Shown here: one piece after another, positions 1 through 11,501 of the stretch
How the letters are laid out: the number at the start of each line of letters is the position of its first letter
Position numbering within the stretch: position 1 is the stretch's first letter
Source of the DNA: Metridium senile
Taxonomy: Eukaryota > Cnidaria > Anthozoa > Actiniaria > Metridiidae
Direction: 5' to 3'
Assembly: GCA_949775045.1 (NCBI GenBank)
Contig: OX459095.1
Coordinates: forward strand, 36,713,268 to 36,777,267
DNA length: 64,000 nt
Position numbers and translations under genes: made by a program
Notes under the pieces: model-generated
The model's database searches: none
Told to the model about the DNA's origin: nothing
Seen by the model: the letters and a program-made list of their open reading frames with translations, nothing else

Positions 1-2427
1 GATGCAAAACACGTTATCGAAATTTTCATCAATTTTTGGTAACTGGAAATGGAGATATGAGGGATTTGATGATTTGATGACGTCATCTAAGATGGCGTCA
101 CAGAAAAATAAAAAATATTATTATTTATTATCAATTACTAAAATTATAACATCATCTCATTCAATAGTTGGTTTTTAGTAAGTATAGCTTATAAAATCAT
201 CGATATACCAGATAGGGGCTGAATAACATATCTTTAAAGATATTTGTGACGTCATAATGACGTAGCTGTGATTTACTCCCTTTTTCATCCTCAATTTATA
301 GCCCTCTAGGTGAAAAAATCAAAATTCTAAAACGATATGATTTTCCGGCGTTCTTATCTCATTTCATTCGCATTAAAGCTAGAAAGAAATGTTTTAAAAT
401 GAAAAAAATTTACCAAGCGAAATGTTTTTCCAAAGGTTTTATTTAAAAGTTTTCCCGCGAACTTTTCGCGGGAAAGATTTTGGAGGTTAAAATCGCCATA
501 ACTCAAGTTTTCATCACCCAAATTAAAAACGGTTTTCAGTTTTAGACTTCTTAGCAAAAGGGAAATGATGTTTGATGCAAAACAGTAATTTCATCATGGG
601 CGTTTTTTAGGTCGTTCGGGCCCGCCGTGAGTCATTATACTAATGAAAAAACCTTTAAAAGTGATTAATCTTATGTACTTTTATTCGTTTAAACATTACT
701 TTTACGTAATAGTCGACATGGGCTACCTGTGTGTTATGTCACGCAGTCTTCACTGTTGTCTGTCGGTCATTCTCACGGTTCAACGCTGGCAAACTCGGTC
801 TGTTTATATACCACAAACTTCTCCAGAAAGGTAAGAAAGAAGATATTTGTAATAATCAAACACTTTTAAATGTCTTTTAAGTTTTTAGCTTCGAATAAAG
901 TTCAATATTTTGATATTTTTTTTATCTAATTCAGTGCTCAATTTCGACTCGATTCAACTCGTTTCAGATCCAGTCAAGTATCGAACATGAAATCTCCTCT
1001 CCTTAAGACATTTCTCTTAATTATATTTCTTTAAAATTTTAATAAACATACTTAACTATGATTAAGGATGTTTACTTTTGAATTTCAAGGAAATAGCCGT
1101 GGTTATGGTGAGTCTTTTTGGCACCGCAAACAATAGCCATGCACAATTGTATGTCGAATATGGGTGAAAATAGGGTATGTATTCGAAGCTCTCAAAAGTT
1201 CAATTATGAATTGCCCCAAAATTTTTTTCCATAAAACTATTCTTTATGGAATTTTTTTTTTGCTCTAGCAATATATCTGCGCTAGACCATGTACCAGTGG
1301 AGATACAGCCGTTCGAGTATGATGTACGAAAAACCTTGCAAAAACGTATAAAATATTGAAAAATCCGTAAAATATTCAGTTTTTGTCTCACAATGAAAAG
1401 AAACACCTCTAAATATTTACCATTATGTATATGTTTGAGTTGGTGTATTGATTTTGTGAAATATTTAATTTTTTTAGTTGTTTTGAGTATTTTTCGAAGT
1501 ATATCTGAACGACGTCGCCAAACCGGAAATGAGGTCAAATTTTACACTTTGGCGTCTATCTCCAAAAATAAAAATCCAATCGATCTAAAACTTTGCCAGT
1601 ATGATAAGTGCATGGAGGCCTTTAGTTAATCTAATTTTTAGAAATTTGAAAAAAATCTATTCTGCACGCCATCGGCTAAATTTACAGCAAACCACTCTTA
1701 AAGGTCTATTTTCATTCGCAAACACGCTCTATTTATCATGTATACATGGCATGCGAGCTGTCATCGTTGGTCAAGAGGCGTCGTTACTAAGAGTGACGTC
1801 ACATGCTTCATCTGATTGGCTTCGCGGGAATAATACATAGTCGTAAAACGAGTTTATTACCTTTTTCGAATGTTTTTCGGGCTATTTTTAGAAGTTACAG
1901 GTCAAATGTAACGCAACATCATATACGACTGATGTCACCGATTTGTGGCGTTTACTAGAAAATTTCATCATTTTACGGCTTAAAGACGCCATTCCAGCTG
2001 CAATATGTTGTAAACAAAACACATTTTATATAACTAGAGATAATTTAGAACTTTTTCACCGTGGTTCGCCGCAGTTCGACATTAGGCTTTCGATTTATAA
2101 GCGTGACTATAAATATGCCCGTAATTTCTTTCCATTTTGATATTGTTTGGCGAACTGTGGTGAAAAGTTGTATTTTGGAAAAAAAAAAAAAAGCTATCAA
2201 AAGAATTGAATGATTGAGTAAAAGACAGAGACTTGAGCTTCAAATTTGTGAATTTTCACGTGTTACGAGCGCTCTGAGAAATTCCAAGCATTCCTATAAT
2301 TTCTTCAAATTTCCAATGACAAAACATATATTTTTAGAAAGGACATATTCTAGACAGTCTATTGTGAAGGTTTGGTAAGTTTTCAAGTAAAATAAGGCTA
2401 CTTAATTTTCTTCAAATCGGACGACTT
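1..2427. other. Non-coding stretch, no gene recognised
   Basis: A+T-rich sequence with only short shadow-type reading frames. Around 596-632 there is a motif (GGGTCG-like, then CCGCCGTGA) that recurs at 29,885-29,921 on the opposite strand and at 55,172-55,206. The stretch 1,262-1,395 resembles 55,245-55,370 in the same orientation, so old dispersed repeats are present. A short inverted repeat lies at about 2,049-2,160. I see no conserved protein motif on either strand. Confidence 0.6.
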
Positions 2428-3264
2428 TTGACACCAAATAGCCTCCAGGACTACCTTAATAATGTTGCGAAATTTCAGTCAAATCCATATAAAAGGACGT
2501 GTTTAAAAGTATCGCCGAAGTTGAATACGAAAGTAGCGCCCGCTAAGACCAAGCTTCTATTTGTGGGTACCCGTCAGATGATCCAAAGACTTCCTTGCAG
2601 CTTGAAACTGTTCTTCCTCGGCAAGCAGATCGAACCCGCAACAAGTGCCAAGGATTTGGGTATTGTCATTGATTCTCACCTCACTTATGATGATCATATA
2701 AATACCATACCAGCTAAACTGTGCCATATAAATCGCGTGAAGGGCAGCTTCGATAAAGATTCATTATGCCTAATGGTTTCTACTCTTGTCATGAGCAAGC
2801 TTCTTTACTGTTCTTCCGTTTGGTCAAATACTTCAACAAAGAATGTGAAAAAGCTTCAAGCGGTACAAAACTTTGCATGCAGAATTACTACAAAGACACG
2901 GAAGTACGATCACATAACCCCAGCAATGGAGGAACTAAACTGGCTCCCTGTTAAGGAACACTTATTATACCGTGGCACTATCATGACTTATAAAGGTATG
3001 AATGAAATGGCACCTCCTTATCTCTGCAACAAATTTTGTAACCGTGCCTGGATTCATGGCCGCCACACCCGCAACCGTGAACAACTTCAAATTCCTAAGT
3101 ACACCTCAGCATCTGGACAAAGAACAATCTGGACAAAGAACATTTAATTATAGAGCTGTTAAGATTTGGAACTCATTGGATTCAGAACTAAAGGAACTTA
3201 AGTCGTTAAGAAAGTTTAAAAGCACTTTAAAGTACAAACTACTAGACAAACTTTATAATTAGAT
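2428..3264 (+). pseudogene. 3' fragment of a non-LTR retrotransposon reverse transcriptase
   Basis: This encodes the thumb and C-terminal part of a CR1/L2-type LINE polymerase. Hallmarks in order are AKTKLLFVG, DLGIVIDSHLTYDDHI, SKLLYCSSVW, LQAVQNFACRI, the HITPAMEELNWLPV block, and at the end NYRAVKIWNSLD. The palm with the catalytic aspartates and the endonuclease are absent, so this is a 5'-truncated copy. The frame breaks near 3,117-3,147, where a 16-base unit (TCTGGACAAAGAACAA) is present twice in tandem; the second frame carries the true C-terminus to 3,262. A short 3' UTR with AATAAA (about 3,364) leads into the tail repeat. It is not expected to be functional. Subclade assignment is tentative. 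Confidence 0.85.
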
Positions 3265-3365
3265 TTTTATATTCCTTAGACCCTGTATTATTTAAGTTTT
3301 AGACATCATTATAGATTATTATATATTCATGTAATAGGTTTTGAAAAGCCTGTTTGGAAAACCTA

Positions 3366-3739
3366 ATAAAGTATGTATGTATGTATGTAGGTAGGTAGGT
3401 AGGTAGGTAGGTAGGTAGGTAGGTAGGTAGGTAGGTAGGTAGGTAGGTAGGTAGGTAGGTAGGTAGGTAGGTAGGTAGGTAGGTAGGTAGGTAGGTAGGT
3501 AGGTAGGTAGGTAGGTAGGTAGGTAGGTAGGTAGGTAGGTAGGTAGGTAGGTAGGTAGGTAGGTAGGTAGGTAGGTAGGTAGGTAGGTAGGTAGGTAGGT
3601 AGGTAGGTAGGTAGGTAGGTAGGTAGGTAGGTAGGTAGGTAGGTAGGTAGGTAGGTAGGTAGGTAGGTAGGTAGGTAGGTAGGTAGGTAGGTAGGTAGGT
3701 AGGTAGGTAGGTAGGTAGGTAGGTAGGTAGGTAGGTAGG
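3366..3739 (+). repeat. (GTAT)n passing into (GTAG)n tetranucleotide array
   Basis: About four GTAT units are followed by roughly 90 almost uninterrupted GTAG units. The array begins directly at the 3' end of the LINE fragment, as expected for LINEs that end in short tandem repeats and seed microsatellites. The long minus-strand open frame across it (Leu-Pro-Thr-Tyr repeats) is a by-product. Confidence 0.97.
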
Positions 3740-4260
3740 CCCGCTGAATAAAATTTACTACAACGAGTGTGACAGTGGCTAATTAACATGCAGCGCACAG
3801 TGTTAAATTCCACTATGCACGCTTAGTCTAATGATAAATCTTTTTTTTATTGTAATTATTGAAAGTTTCTTATTCTCATCGCGCATTTATATGGATTTGA
3901 TTATATTCGCATTAGTTTATGGTTTTACCGGTCTTTGTAAATACTACAGTAATTGTGTTGTAAACTAACAGACACACAAGTCTGGTGCCGAATATTATAC
4001 ACCTATTTCAAAAATCGTTGTCGCAAACAGTCAACACTCAATGCCCGGTGCACCTTTGGATTTAACTCGTACTAATATCCAGTACAATACAGTCAACTTT
4101 CTTGATACTCCCCAGATTAGTACTCCCACCATCAATAAATATAATATAATGTAATATAATATAATGATAATTATAATGAGTAAAAATATATATCATATAT
4201 AATAATAATAAATATAATATACAAAAAACTAGGGATATTAAAAATTATAGCAATATAAGT
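3740..4260. other. Spacer with one arm of an inverted repeat
   Basis: No gene is visible. The segment 3,885-3,993 is a diverged reverse complement of 8,828-8,940; shared blocks include TTAGTTTACAAC and ACTGTAGTATTTACAAAGAC. The two arms bracket the nested LINE copies at 4,260-8,771, so they may be the TIRs of an older DNA transposon. From 4,130 on the sequence is very A+T-rich. Confidence 0.6.
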
Positions 4261-5141
4261 AGCAGTTCAATATATATACAAAACTAAGAATAACGGTTAA
4301 GAATTGGGATAAATGAAATTGCTAACAAAGCCATCTATTCACGTAATAGTCCTTAACATTCTTTTTAAAATTTGTTACTTATTTGGCACATCTAATTTCC
4401 TGAGGCAGGGAGTTCCACATTTTAGTTCCTCTATAAAAAATGAGTTTTGCGCCTTGGCACGTTTAAGTCATTATTATTTCTTGTATTATATTTATGTATG
4501 TCAGATCGTTTGGCTATTCGTTTTGCTAGATATTCTGGTGATAAGTTGTTTAGGCATTTGAACATTAATACAGCATCACGTATGCGAAGACAATCCTGTA
4601 CAGGCAGAAGCTTGAGGTTCGTTAGCGTGGGCGTTTTGTGGTCGAATTTCCTTTTTCCTGACAAGAAATGAGCAGCAAAATTTTGCGCTAGCTGGAGTTT
4701 TGCAACATTTGACTTACTGGTACCTGACCAAACTGAAAAGCAATAGAACAATTTCGTAAAAACAAGTGCATTGATGATAGTGAGTAAAGTTGTTTTGTCA
4801 AAGAGATGACGAATCCTGCTTATCATACATAGTTTGCCCATTAGGTCGGCTGTCAAAGAGGAAATGGACAAATGTTTGTCAATATCACTCCTTATCAAGT
4901 CCTTAACAGAGTTCACAACGGGGAGTTCTTTTCCCAGGAAGTCAATAGACGGAATTGTTGTTCGCGCCAACATTTGTCTGTTGCCAAACACGTAGAACTT
5001 GGTCTTGTTTGGATTTATAAGTAAGTGGTTGGCGCTACACCACGCGGCCACTCGGTTTAGATCTTGCTTTACGTCATCTAATCCTCCATTAGGATCCCCG
5101 TTGGAGATGTATAGTTTAGAGTCATCAACGTACGACTCCAA
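4260..5141 (-). pseudogene. Reverse transcriptase fragment (palm to C-terminus) of a LINE
   Basis: Reading the minus strand, the frame opens at LESYVDDSKLYISN, which contains the YVDD catalytic box of LINE reverse transcriptases. It then passes through NPNKTKFYVFGNRQ, a KLFYCFSVWSGTS block, LQLAQNFAA and LKLLPVQDCL. The C-terminal WNSLPQ-like segment follows at about 4,400 after small frame breaks. It is cut at its 5' side by the larger LINE starting near 5,150. The preceding part of what is probably the same polymerase lies at 8,565-8,771, so this copy appears to have been split by that insertion, with loss of roughly 40 codons. It is inactive. Confidence 0.8.
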
Positions 5142-5149
5142 TAAACAGT

Positions 5150-8100
5150 TGATAGGTCAGTTGATAATAATAATAAATAATAATAAATAATTTATATAGC
5201 GCTAAAATCCTAAAGTTCAATAGCGCTTAATATATACAATGTTAAGATATATTGATAAAACAAAAACAATAAAATCAGTCTAATATAATGAAAATAAATG
5301 TCTTTAAATTCTTTTTGAAACGATTTAAATTGTTTTCTTGTAATAGTGATTGAGGTAGATTGTTCCACAATTGCGGTCCACATACTGAGAATGCCCTATC
5401 ACCATATCCTTTGGTTCGTGATCGAGGGACGAGCAATATATTTTTTGAGCTTGATCTTAAGGCTCTTGTCGGTATATACTTGACAATTAGCTCAGTAAGA
5501 TATGCTGGGGCAAGGTTATGAAGACACTTGAAGGCCATAAGTAAAATTTTGAAGGTGATACGTTTTCCAACCGGTAGCCAGTGCAATTGTCGTAAAACAG
5601 GTGAAATATGTTCAAATTTCTTGGAGACAGATACCAATCGCGCCGCTGCATTTTGCACACTTTGGAGACGTTGTACTAAGTACTTAGGAAGGCCAAATAG
5701 GAGGGAGTTGCAATAGTCAAGTTTGTTTGTGATGAAAGAATGAACCAGAGTTAATAGTGAATTAGTGTCAAGATAGCGGCGTATTCGCCATAAATTTCTA
5801 AGGTGCCAGTAAGCAGTTTTGGTGATGGAACTGATATGGTTAACAAATGAGAGTGTTTCATCGGAAATCACACCAATGTTACGACATGAATTTGCGGGCA
5901 TGATTGATTCATCTCCAACGTTGATGGCTGAAATGCAAGGTCGTACTGCATGCTGTGAGTGGAAGACTAACAGTTCAGTTTTATCATCGTTGAGCTTCAG
6001 ATAGTTTGAAGACATCCAGATGCGAATATCTGTCACACACGATTCAATGGTTGATTTTACGGTAGATGGTTCTTCGTTGATGGGGTTGAAGGTCAGATAC
6101 AATTGCGTGTCATCCGCGTAAAGGTGAAACTTCAAGCCATGTTGACGAATGATGTCAGTCATAGGGGCTATATAGAGAGAGAAAAGAATAGGTCCTAGGA
6201 CCGATCCTTGCGGAACACCAAACGATAACTCACGTGAGGTAGAAGTATGATTGTTTATCTTCAAAGCTTGACAACGATTGATTAAGTAGGATTCAATCCA
6301 TTTAAGTGCATTACCTATAATGCCATATCGTGACTTAAGTAACATCAATAGAGTAGCATGGTTCACAGTGTCAAATGCAGCGGACAAATCAAGCAGAAGA
6401 AGGACGACAGCGTGTTTATTATCCAAAGTAGCAAGGATATCATTCTGAACTTTAAGGAGCGCAGTCTCTGTACTATGTAGGCTTTTGTAGGCAGATGATA
6501 TTTTTCATGAAAACCATTTGTAGTGAAGTAGTCATTGAGTTGAAGTAGAGCAGCTTTTTCAATAATCTTTGAAAGAAAAGCCAGGTTGGAGACAGGACGG
6601 TAATGTTTTAAAATTTCAGGATCAAGTGACGGTTTTTTCAATAAAGGAACTACAATTGATGACTTAAACGACAACGTAAATACAGAAGAAAGAGACATGT
6701 TAACCATGTTGACTAGAGGTGGTAGTAGAGCTGCAGATGGTCTTTCAGAAGCCACGTTGACATTGGATCCAAACAACAAGACTTAGATGGCGAAGATCGT
6801 ATAATAGCTTCAACATCTTCAGCAGATGAAAATTCACAGCTTGCAATAATAGGTACTGGATCTTGCATAGAGTCAGTACTTCCCATGAAACTTCTTTGGA
6901 TAGCAGAAATTTTCTCAATGAAATAGCCAGCAAAGTTTTCTGCTAGATCTATGTCAGAGGAAGATGTAGGAAGGATCACATCATTATCATGGTGAAGAAG
7001 CTTACTAACAGTCTGAAATAGTATTCGTTGGTTACCTTTGTTCTCTGAAATGACATTGGAGTAGTAAGATGACTTCGATTCATAAATGAACTGGTTGACA
7101 TGATTGCATTTCTCAAGGTAGATCTTTCTGTCAGTAGGATCTTTGGTGCGCCTCCACCTTCGTTCACATCTCCGTCGACACTTTTTCGCCTCATCAATGT
7201 CCCTGGTGTACCAAAGTGCTTTAGGTCGTATTGTGACAACACGGGTCTTAATAGGAGCAAGCTCATCAATGATGGCTGAAAGGGAATTGTTATAACTATC
7301 GACCAAATCAGATAGATTAGTGAAAGTAGTGGAGCAAATTGGTGATTCAGATATGCTTGTCGCTAAGGCCAGTGAGTCCAGTGATTTAAGGTTGCGATAG
7401 TGTATCTCCTTTCTTTTGAATGGCTGTTTTGTGACTGGGATCTTGAATTTAACTGCTAGTTGATCAGATAGAGCCGGATCAATAGTTTCTATGTTGGTAA
7501 CTGTTCCCAATGGTTCCCTGATTCTTGTTAAAACAAGATCGAGAAGATGGCTATTCTTGTGCGTGGGAGAAGATACAATTAGTTTTAGACCAAAAGATTC
7601 CACCATTCCAAGAAATGTGGACGATTTAGCATTTGTCGAGTCATCAACATGGATGTTAAAATCACCAACAATTAACATGTATTGAGGCGAGAGGATGAGC
7701 TGTTCAAGTAGTGTACTAAATTCATTAATAAATTGGCTAAAGCAAGTGGACGGTGGACGATAGATAACAGTTATGTTCAAACAGCATGAAGGAGATTTAG
7801 CGATGATATTGATGTGTTCAAATGTAGTAAAAGTTCCATTAAAAAACGAGCTTTGCTTTGCATCAAAGGTGTCTCTAAATAGAAGTCCTACACCCCCACC
7901 TCGGCCAGTGTCTCTAGGTTTATGTAAGAATTTGTATCCAGTCGGACAAAATTCACCAATAACGTTATCATTATCAAAATTAGATTTTAGCCAGGTCTCC
8001 GTAATAGCCATCAAGTCAACATTATTGTCAACAGCGACATCTTTAAGTTCCAAAGCTTTATTTACAATCGAACGTGAGTTGAATAAAACAAAATCACCGC

Positions 8101-8567
8101 GATTTGAAATAGTGATTTGTTTGTTATGATGATTCGCTTCAGCAATTCCATCGCTCTTGAATTGAATATTTATCAGGTTGTTATGGTTCGCTTGCTTTGA
8201 GTCCTTGCCAGTAGAAAGATATTTATTACTTCTCAGATTTGTTGTTATCCAAGATTGTATAGGATATGGACCAGACTTGGTGTTATTCCTCGATTTGATC
8301 CCTCTAAAAGGCTTTAAAAGTCCCATAGATCGAAGAGAGTTCCAGACTTCAGGAGAAAGCGGTCGAACCAATTGTTGAAAATGGCGCGAAGATTTAAATT
8401 CGTTTGTAGGAGTTTTCCACCAAAATCTCAATTCCAAAAGCACATTTCTTGAGTAGCTCAATCTAGACATGGTCTCTGGATTTTTAGTAGGCAACAAGAA
8501 GTATTTAAAAGTATAAAATAAATGTCTAAGAGGTTGTAAAATGTAAAAGGTGAAGAGCCTTAAAAAG
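5150..8567 (-). mobile_element. Nearly full-length CR1/L2-like non-LTR retrotransposon, degraded
   Basis: The element reads on the minus strand. Its 5' end is near 8,567, followed by a long polymerase frame, a short 3' UTR and a (TAA)n-rich tail at 5,160-5,190. It lies inside another LINE reverse transcriptase (pieces at 4,260-5,141 and 8,565-8,771). The end coordinates are approximate because no clean TSD was found. It has both an APE-type endonuclease and a reverse transcriptase, so it is close to full length for this class. No separate ORF1 with a zinc knuckle was recognised. Confidence 0.8.
5275..8497 (-). pseudogene. LINE polyprotein: APE endonuclease plus reverse transcriptase, frame-broken
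   Basis: The N-terminal frame (8,497-6,713) has APE-endonuclease motifs in order: FNSRSI, ITETWL (Mg-binding Glu), VIYRPP, GDFNIH (Asp/Asn) and SDQ, where the family normally has SDH. The catalytic His is therefore replaced by Gln. The frame shifts near 6,720-6,780 into one with LKHYRPVSNLAFLSKIIEK, the RT finger motif. It shifts again near 6,400-6,500 into the palm and thumb, with LDLSAAFDTVNH, FGVPQGSVLGPILFSLY, YADDTQLY (catalytic YADD) and a C-terminal GDRAFSVCGPQLWNNLP block ending at 5,275. Two frameshifts and the endonuclease substitution indicate a dead copy. The RT palm is well preserved, so the insertion is not very old. Confidence 0.9.
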
Positions 8568-8771
8568 TTGCGGACTAGATAGACAGTGGTTTATCCGTAC
8601 GCGTTGCGTTCTATACGTTAAGTAGTTGTGGAACCACGCCAGGGCCAGTTGAGAAACGTTTAGATCTTGTAGATTCATTAGCAGTTTCTGATGGTTAATA
8701 CTGTCGAATGCTTTACTAAGGTATAACATCATAACTGCAGTAATTTTCTTTTCATCCATGGCCTCGTACAA
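8565..8771 (-). pseudogene. Reverse transcriptase fragment upstream of the YVDD piece
   Basis: This encodes MLYLSKAFDSINHQKLL and a following FHNYLTYRTQRVRI segment, the first catalytic-Asp region of a LINE palm (A-F-D-S-I-N-H). It ends at LSSPQ, where the next expected motif is G-V-P-Q-G. The continuation at 5,141 begins with LESYVDD. I infer that the two pieces were one polymerase, split by the LINE at 5,150-8,567 with deletion of the intervening GVPQG region. Confidence 0.7.
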
Positions 8772-9248
8772 GTGAATAGTGAATAGAAGTCCTAAAGTCT
8801 CTGTGGAGTGGTGTTACCACAGTACTAGGTATATAAGACTTGTGTTTCTGTTAGTTTACAACAAAATTACTGTAGTATTTACAAAGACAGGTACAACCAT
8901 GTAAACAAATGCGAATATAGTATTAAAGATCCATATTTTTCTCAATTTCTCAGTATTGCGTTATAATCAAGCCGCTTTGGGGTTCCTGTGTTCATGTCAC
9001 ACATTCTTTCGCGGTTGTATGTTTGTCTGAAAGCTTTAGTTGTATCATCGATTGTGTTCAAGTCAAGTCAAGTCAAGTTAATCTTTATTTTACCCACACA
9101 TTATAACAATACTTACATATAAATAACAATACAAATATAATATTTACATATAGAGAAAAAATAAAGTGAAAAACTTAATTGTTATTTATATATATCTGTA
9201 TTTTATTATAAATTTAATTTATATTTGTTATTTCTAAGTAGGGGGGTA
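8772..9248. other. Inverted-repeat arm and 3' tail of a minus-strand LINE
   Basis: 8,828-8,940 is the partner of the inverted repeat at 3,885-3,993. At 9,057-9,080 there is a (TCAAG)n run followed by TTAATCTTTATTTTA-type sequence, which looks like the 3' end of an L2-type LINE in minus orientation. The body of that LINE appears to resume beyond the CACTA element, at 23,912 onwards. No open frame is supported here. Confidence 0.5.
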
Positions 9249-9275
9249 CACTGCACGAAAAAATGGATTTACTAC
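9246..9275 (+). repeat. CACTA left TSD (GTA) and terminal inverted repeat
   Basis: GTA at 9,246-9,248 is the target duplication. From 9,249 the TIR reads CACTGCACGAAAAAATGGAT and runs on to about 9,275. It pairs with 23,882-23,908. Confidence 0.93.
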
Positions 9276-9990
9276 CCAAGAAAAGACTTTGCAAATGTTA
9301 TGTAAATAATAACTTTGATCACATTTTATTACCTTTGCTCCAAGTAAATACAGACATTTTTACACCTTTGCACAGGGGTACAAAGGTGAGATAAGACCTT
9401 TTTTGCTATCACATTTGCTACCCATGGTAATGTTGAGCAAAGTCATGTATTTGCTCCGTATTCACCCCAGTGCAAATGTGATAGTGAAAAAGGTATTTTC
9501 TCATCTTTGTACCCCCGTGCAAAGGTGTGCAAAATATACATTTGCACTCATAGTAAAACTAAAGTTATTTAGGTGCAAATATGATATTTTCTAGTATTTT
9601 TCCCAGTAGAGCAAATTGGTTCAAATACCATATTCACTACCCATTTGCTTTCTATAGTAATTGTATTTTAAATGTGTTCATTTGCACTTTCTTTGACGTG
9701 CAGTAAATGTGGTGCAAATATGACATTTTCTAGTCTTTTTCCCAGTAGAGCAAATTGGTTCAAATACCATATTCACTACCCATTTGCTTTCTATAGCAAT
9801 TGTATTTTAAATGTGTTCATTTGCACTTACTTTGACGTGCAGTAAATGTGGTGCAAATATGACATTTTCTAGTCTTTTTCCCTTTAGAGCAAATTGGTTC
9901 AAATACCATATTTACTACCCATTTGCTTCTATTAATTCAGTGAAGCAAATATGTTTTATTGTTATAATAATTTCAGTAAAACAAAATATA
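9276..9990 (+). repeat. CACTA left subterminal repeat region
   Basis: Many copies of a short motif around GTGCAAATGTGA and its complement occur here. They include a roughly 139-bp unit repeated from about 9,572, 9,711 and 9,850. In studied CACTA elements such subterminal repeats are binding sites for an element-encoded protein. Assigning that role here is inference. Confidence 0.85.
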
Positions 9991-10189
9991 TATCAAAATC
10001 ATTTTATTTGAGATTCAATCATTGTGTTGTATTGGAATTAATTCAAAATCAATGGGAAATATAAAAATATGCTTTCTAGATTAATATCTTCAATCTATTG
10101 GAAACTGGAACAATATAAATGCATCTAATTAAATTTAACTACAAATGAAATCAATCATAAACACTTACTTATTATAATAAATTGAAATA

Positions 10190-10575
10190 ATAGAGTACCG
10201 AAGGGTGACGTCACACTTTGGCTTTTCCTATTCAAATAATTTTAATCATAGAATGCTAGTCAAAAAATAGGCTGCCCGAAAATTTGGGATCATTTGAGTG
10301 TGAAACGGATATGACTTTTGTAAAATTTTCTCCATACAAAGGCTCTTATTTTTGCCCTGGTTCCAACCGGTTAGAACCAGGCCAAAAATAAGAGATTTTG
10401 TTTGGAGAAAATTTTACATTCAAAAAAAACATATCTCAGCAGTTTCAAACTCAAATGACCCCAAATTTTCAGGCAGCCTATATTTTGACTAGCATTCTAT
10501 GATGAAAGTAGTCTGAATACGAAAAGATAAAAAAAAACTAAATTGTGACGTCATCACTTTGGTACTCTATTATTT
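10190..10575. mobile_element. Palindromic short element (MITE-like) inside the CACTA element
   Basis: The ends are AGAGTACCGAAGGGTGACGT and the inverse of ...GTGACGTCATCACTTTGGTACTCT, both flanked by ATAAT/ATTAT. An inner hairpin, with arms around 10,330-10,345 and 10,370-10,390, contains a GGTTCTAACCGGTTGGAACC-like centre. No coding capacity. Confidence 0.75.
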
Positions 10576-11195
10576 AGTACATTATTTAGTACTCTGATGT
10601 CATATTGCTTTCTCAAAAAATTACAACCAGAATTGAAGAAATTGTTTGATTAGATCATAATTAACACTCTATTTCAGAAAAGTTTTAGTACACAATTATA
10701 CAACTGATACTCTGTCATTAATGAATGGAACCCCTATTCTTTCTAAATTCTTTCAGGTATCAAAAAGTATATTTTACAAGTTGTAAGTACTTGTTTATTA
10801 AAAGAATACTAAAAACAGATATTTGTATAAATGTATTGAGTCAAAAACTTTTCTGCATTTGTGTGTAATATATACTTATTTCAAAAAAGGTTTTAGGAAT
10901 GAACAGTGAATGGCAATTACACGACTGAAGGGGATTGTGGGTCTTTGATACTGATTATTTATTCCTCTTTTGTGTCAGAAAACGAATTTACTACAGAACG
11001 CGAGCCCCATATAATAAAGAAAATATTGAAATTGATGAAACTGTGCTTGGTTACCCTGCAAAAAAACACTAGGCTATATTGTATCCATATCCACCATGCC
11101 TTTTGGTTGTGCAATTGCAATTCAACGTTCACTCCATCAACCTTTTTTGAAATAAGTATTTAAAAATATTGGTCTTAAAAATATAGATCAAATAG

Positions 11196-11494
11196 AAATA
11201 ATCACAGGCATTGAGATAAATCCTTCTATTCACCTTTTCAGTTCCAGTAAGAATTTGATTTGTAAACTTAAAGACAAATTTGTGTGATTAGAATTATTAC
11301 ATGTTTTGAGGTTTATTATTTTGGGATGTATCAAAATACATACATGATACATCCCAAAATAATAAACCTCAAAACATGTAATAATTCTAATCATACAAAT
11401 TTGTCTTTAAGTTTACAAATCAAATTCTTACTGGAACTGAAAAGGTGAATAGAAGGATTTATCTCAATGCCGGTGGTTATTTCTATTTTATCTA
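11196..11494. repeat. Nearly perfect hairpin of about 145-bp arms
   Basis: The sequence 11,196-11,342 is repeated in reverse complement at 11,350-11,494 with a loop of only about 10 bases. Arm identity is very high (a few mismatches), which suggests a recent foldback element. It lies just beyond the 3' end of the accessory gene, whose stop is at 11,502, so its left boundary could also act in 3'-end formation of that transcript. Confidence 0.85.
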
Positions 11495-11501
11495 TATCAC
11501 A

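Noticed and set aside
1200..1840. Several overlapping 60-110-codon frames on both strands
   Set aside because: No motif, no splice logic, and composition like random A+T-rich DNA; part of the region repeats at 55,245-55,370.
3319..3813. Minus-strand frame of Leu-Pro-Thr-Tyr repeats
   Set aside because: It is the translation of the GTAG microsatellite; no unique coding sequence flanks it.
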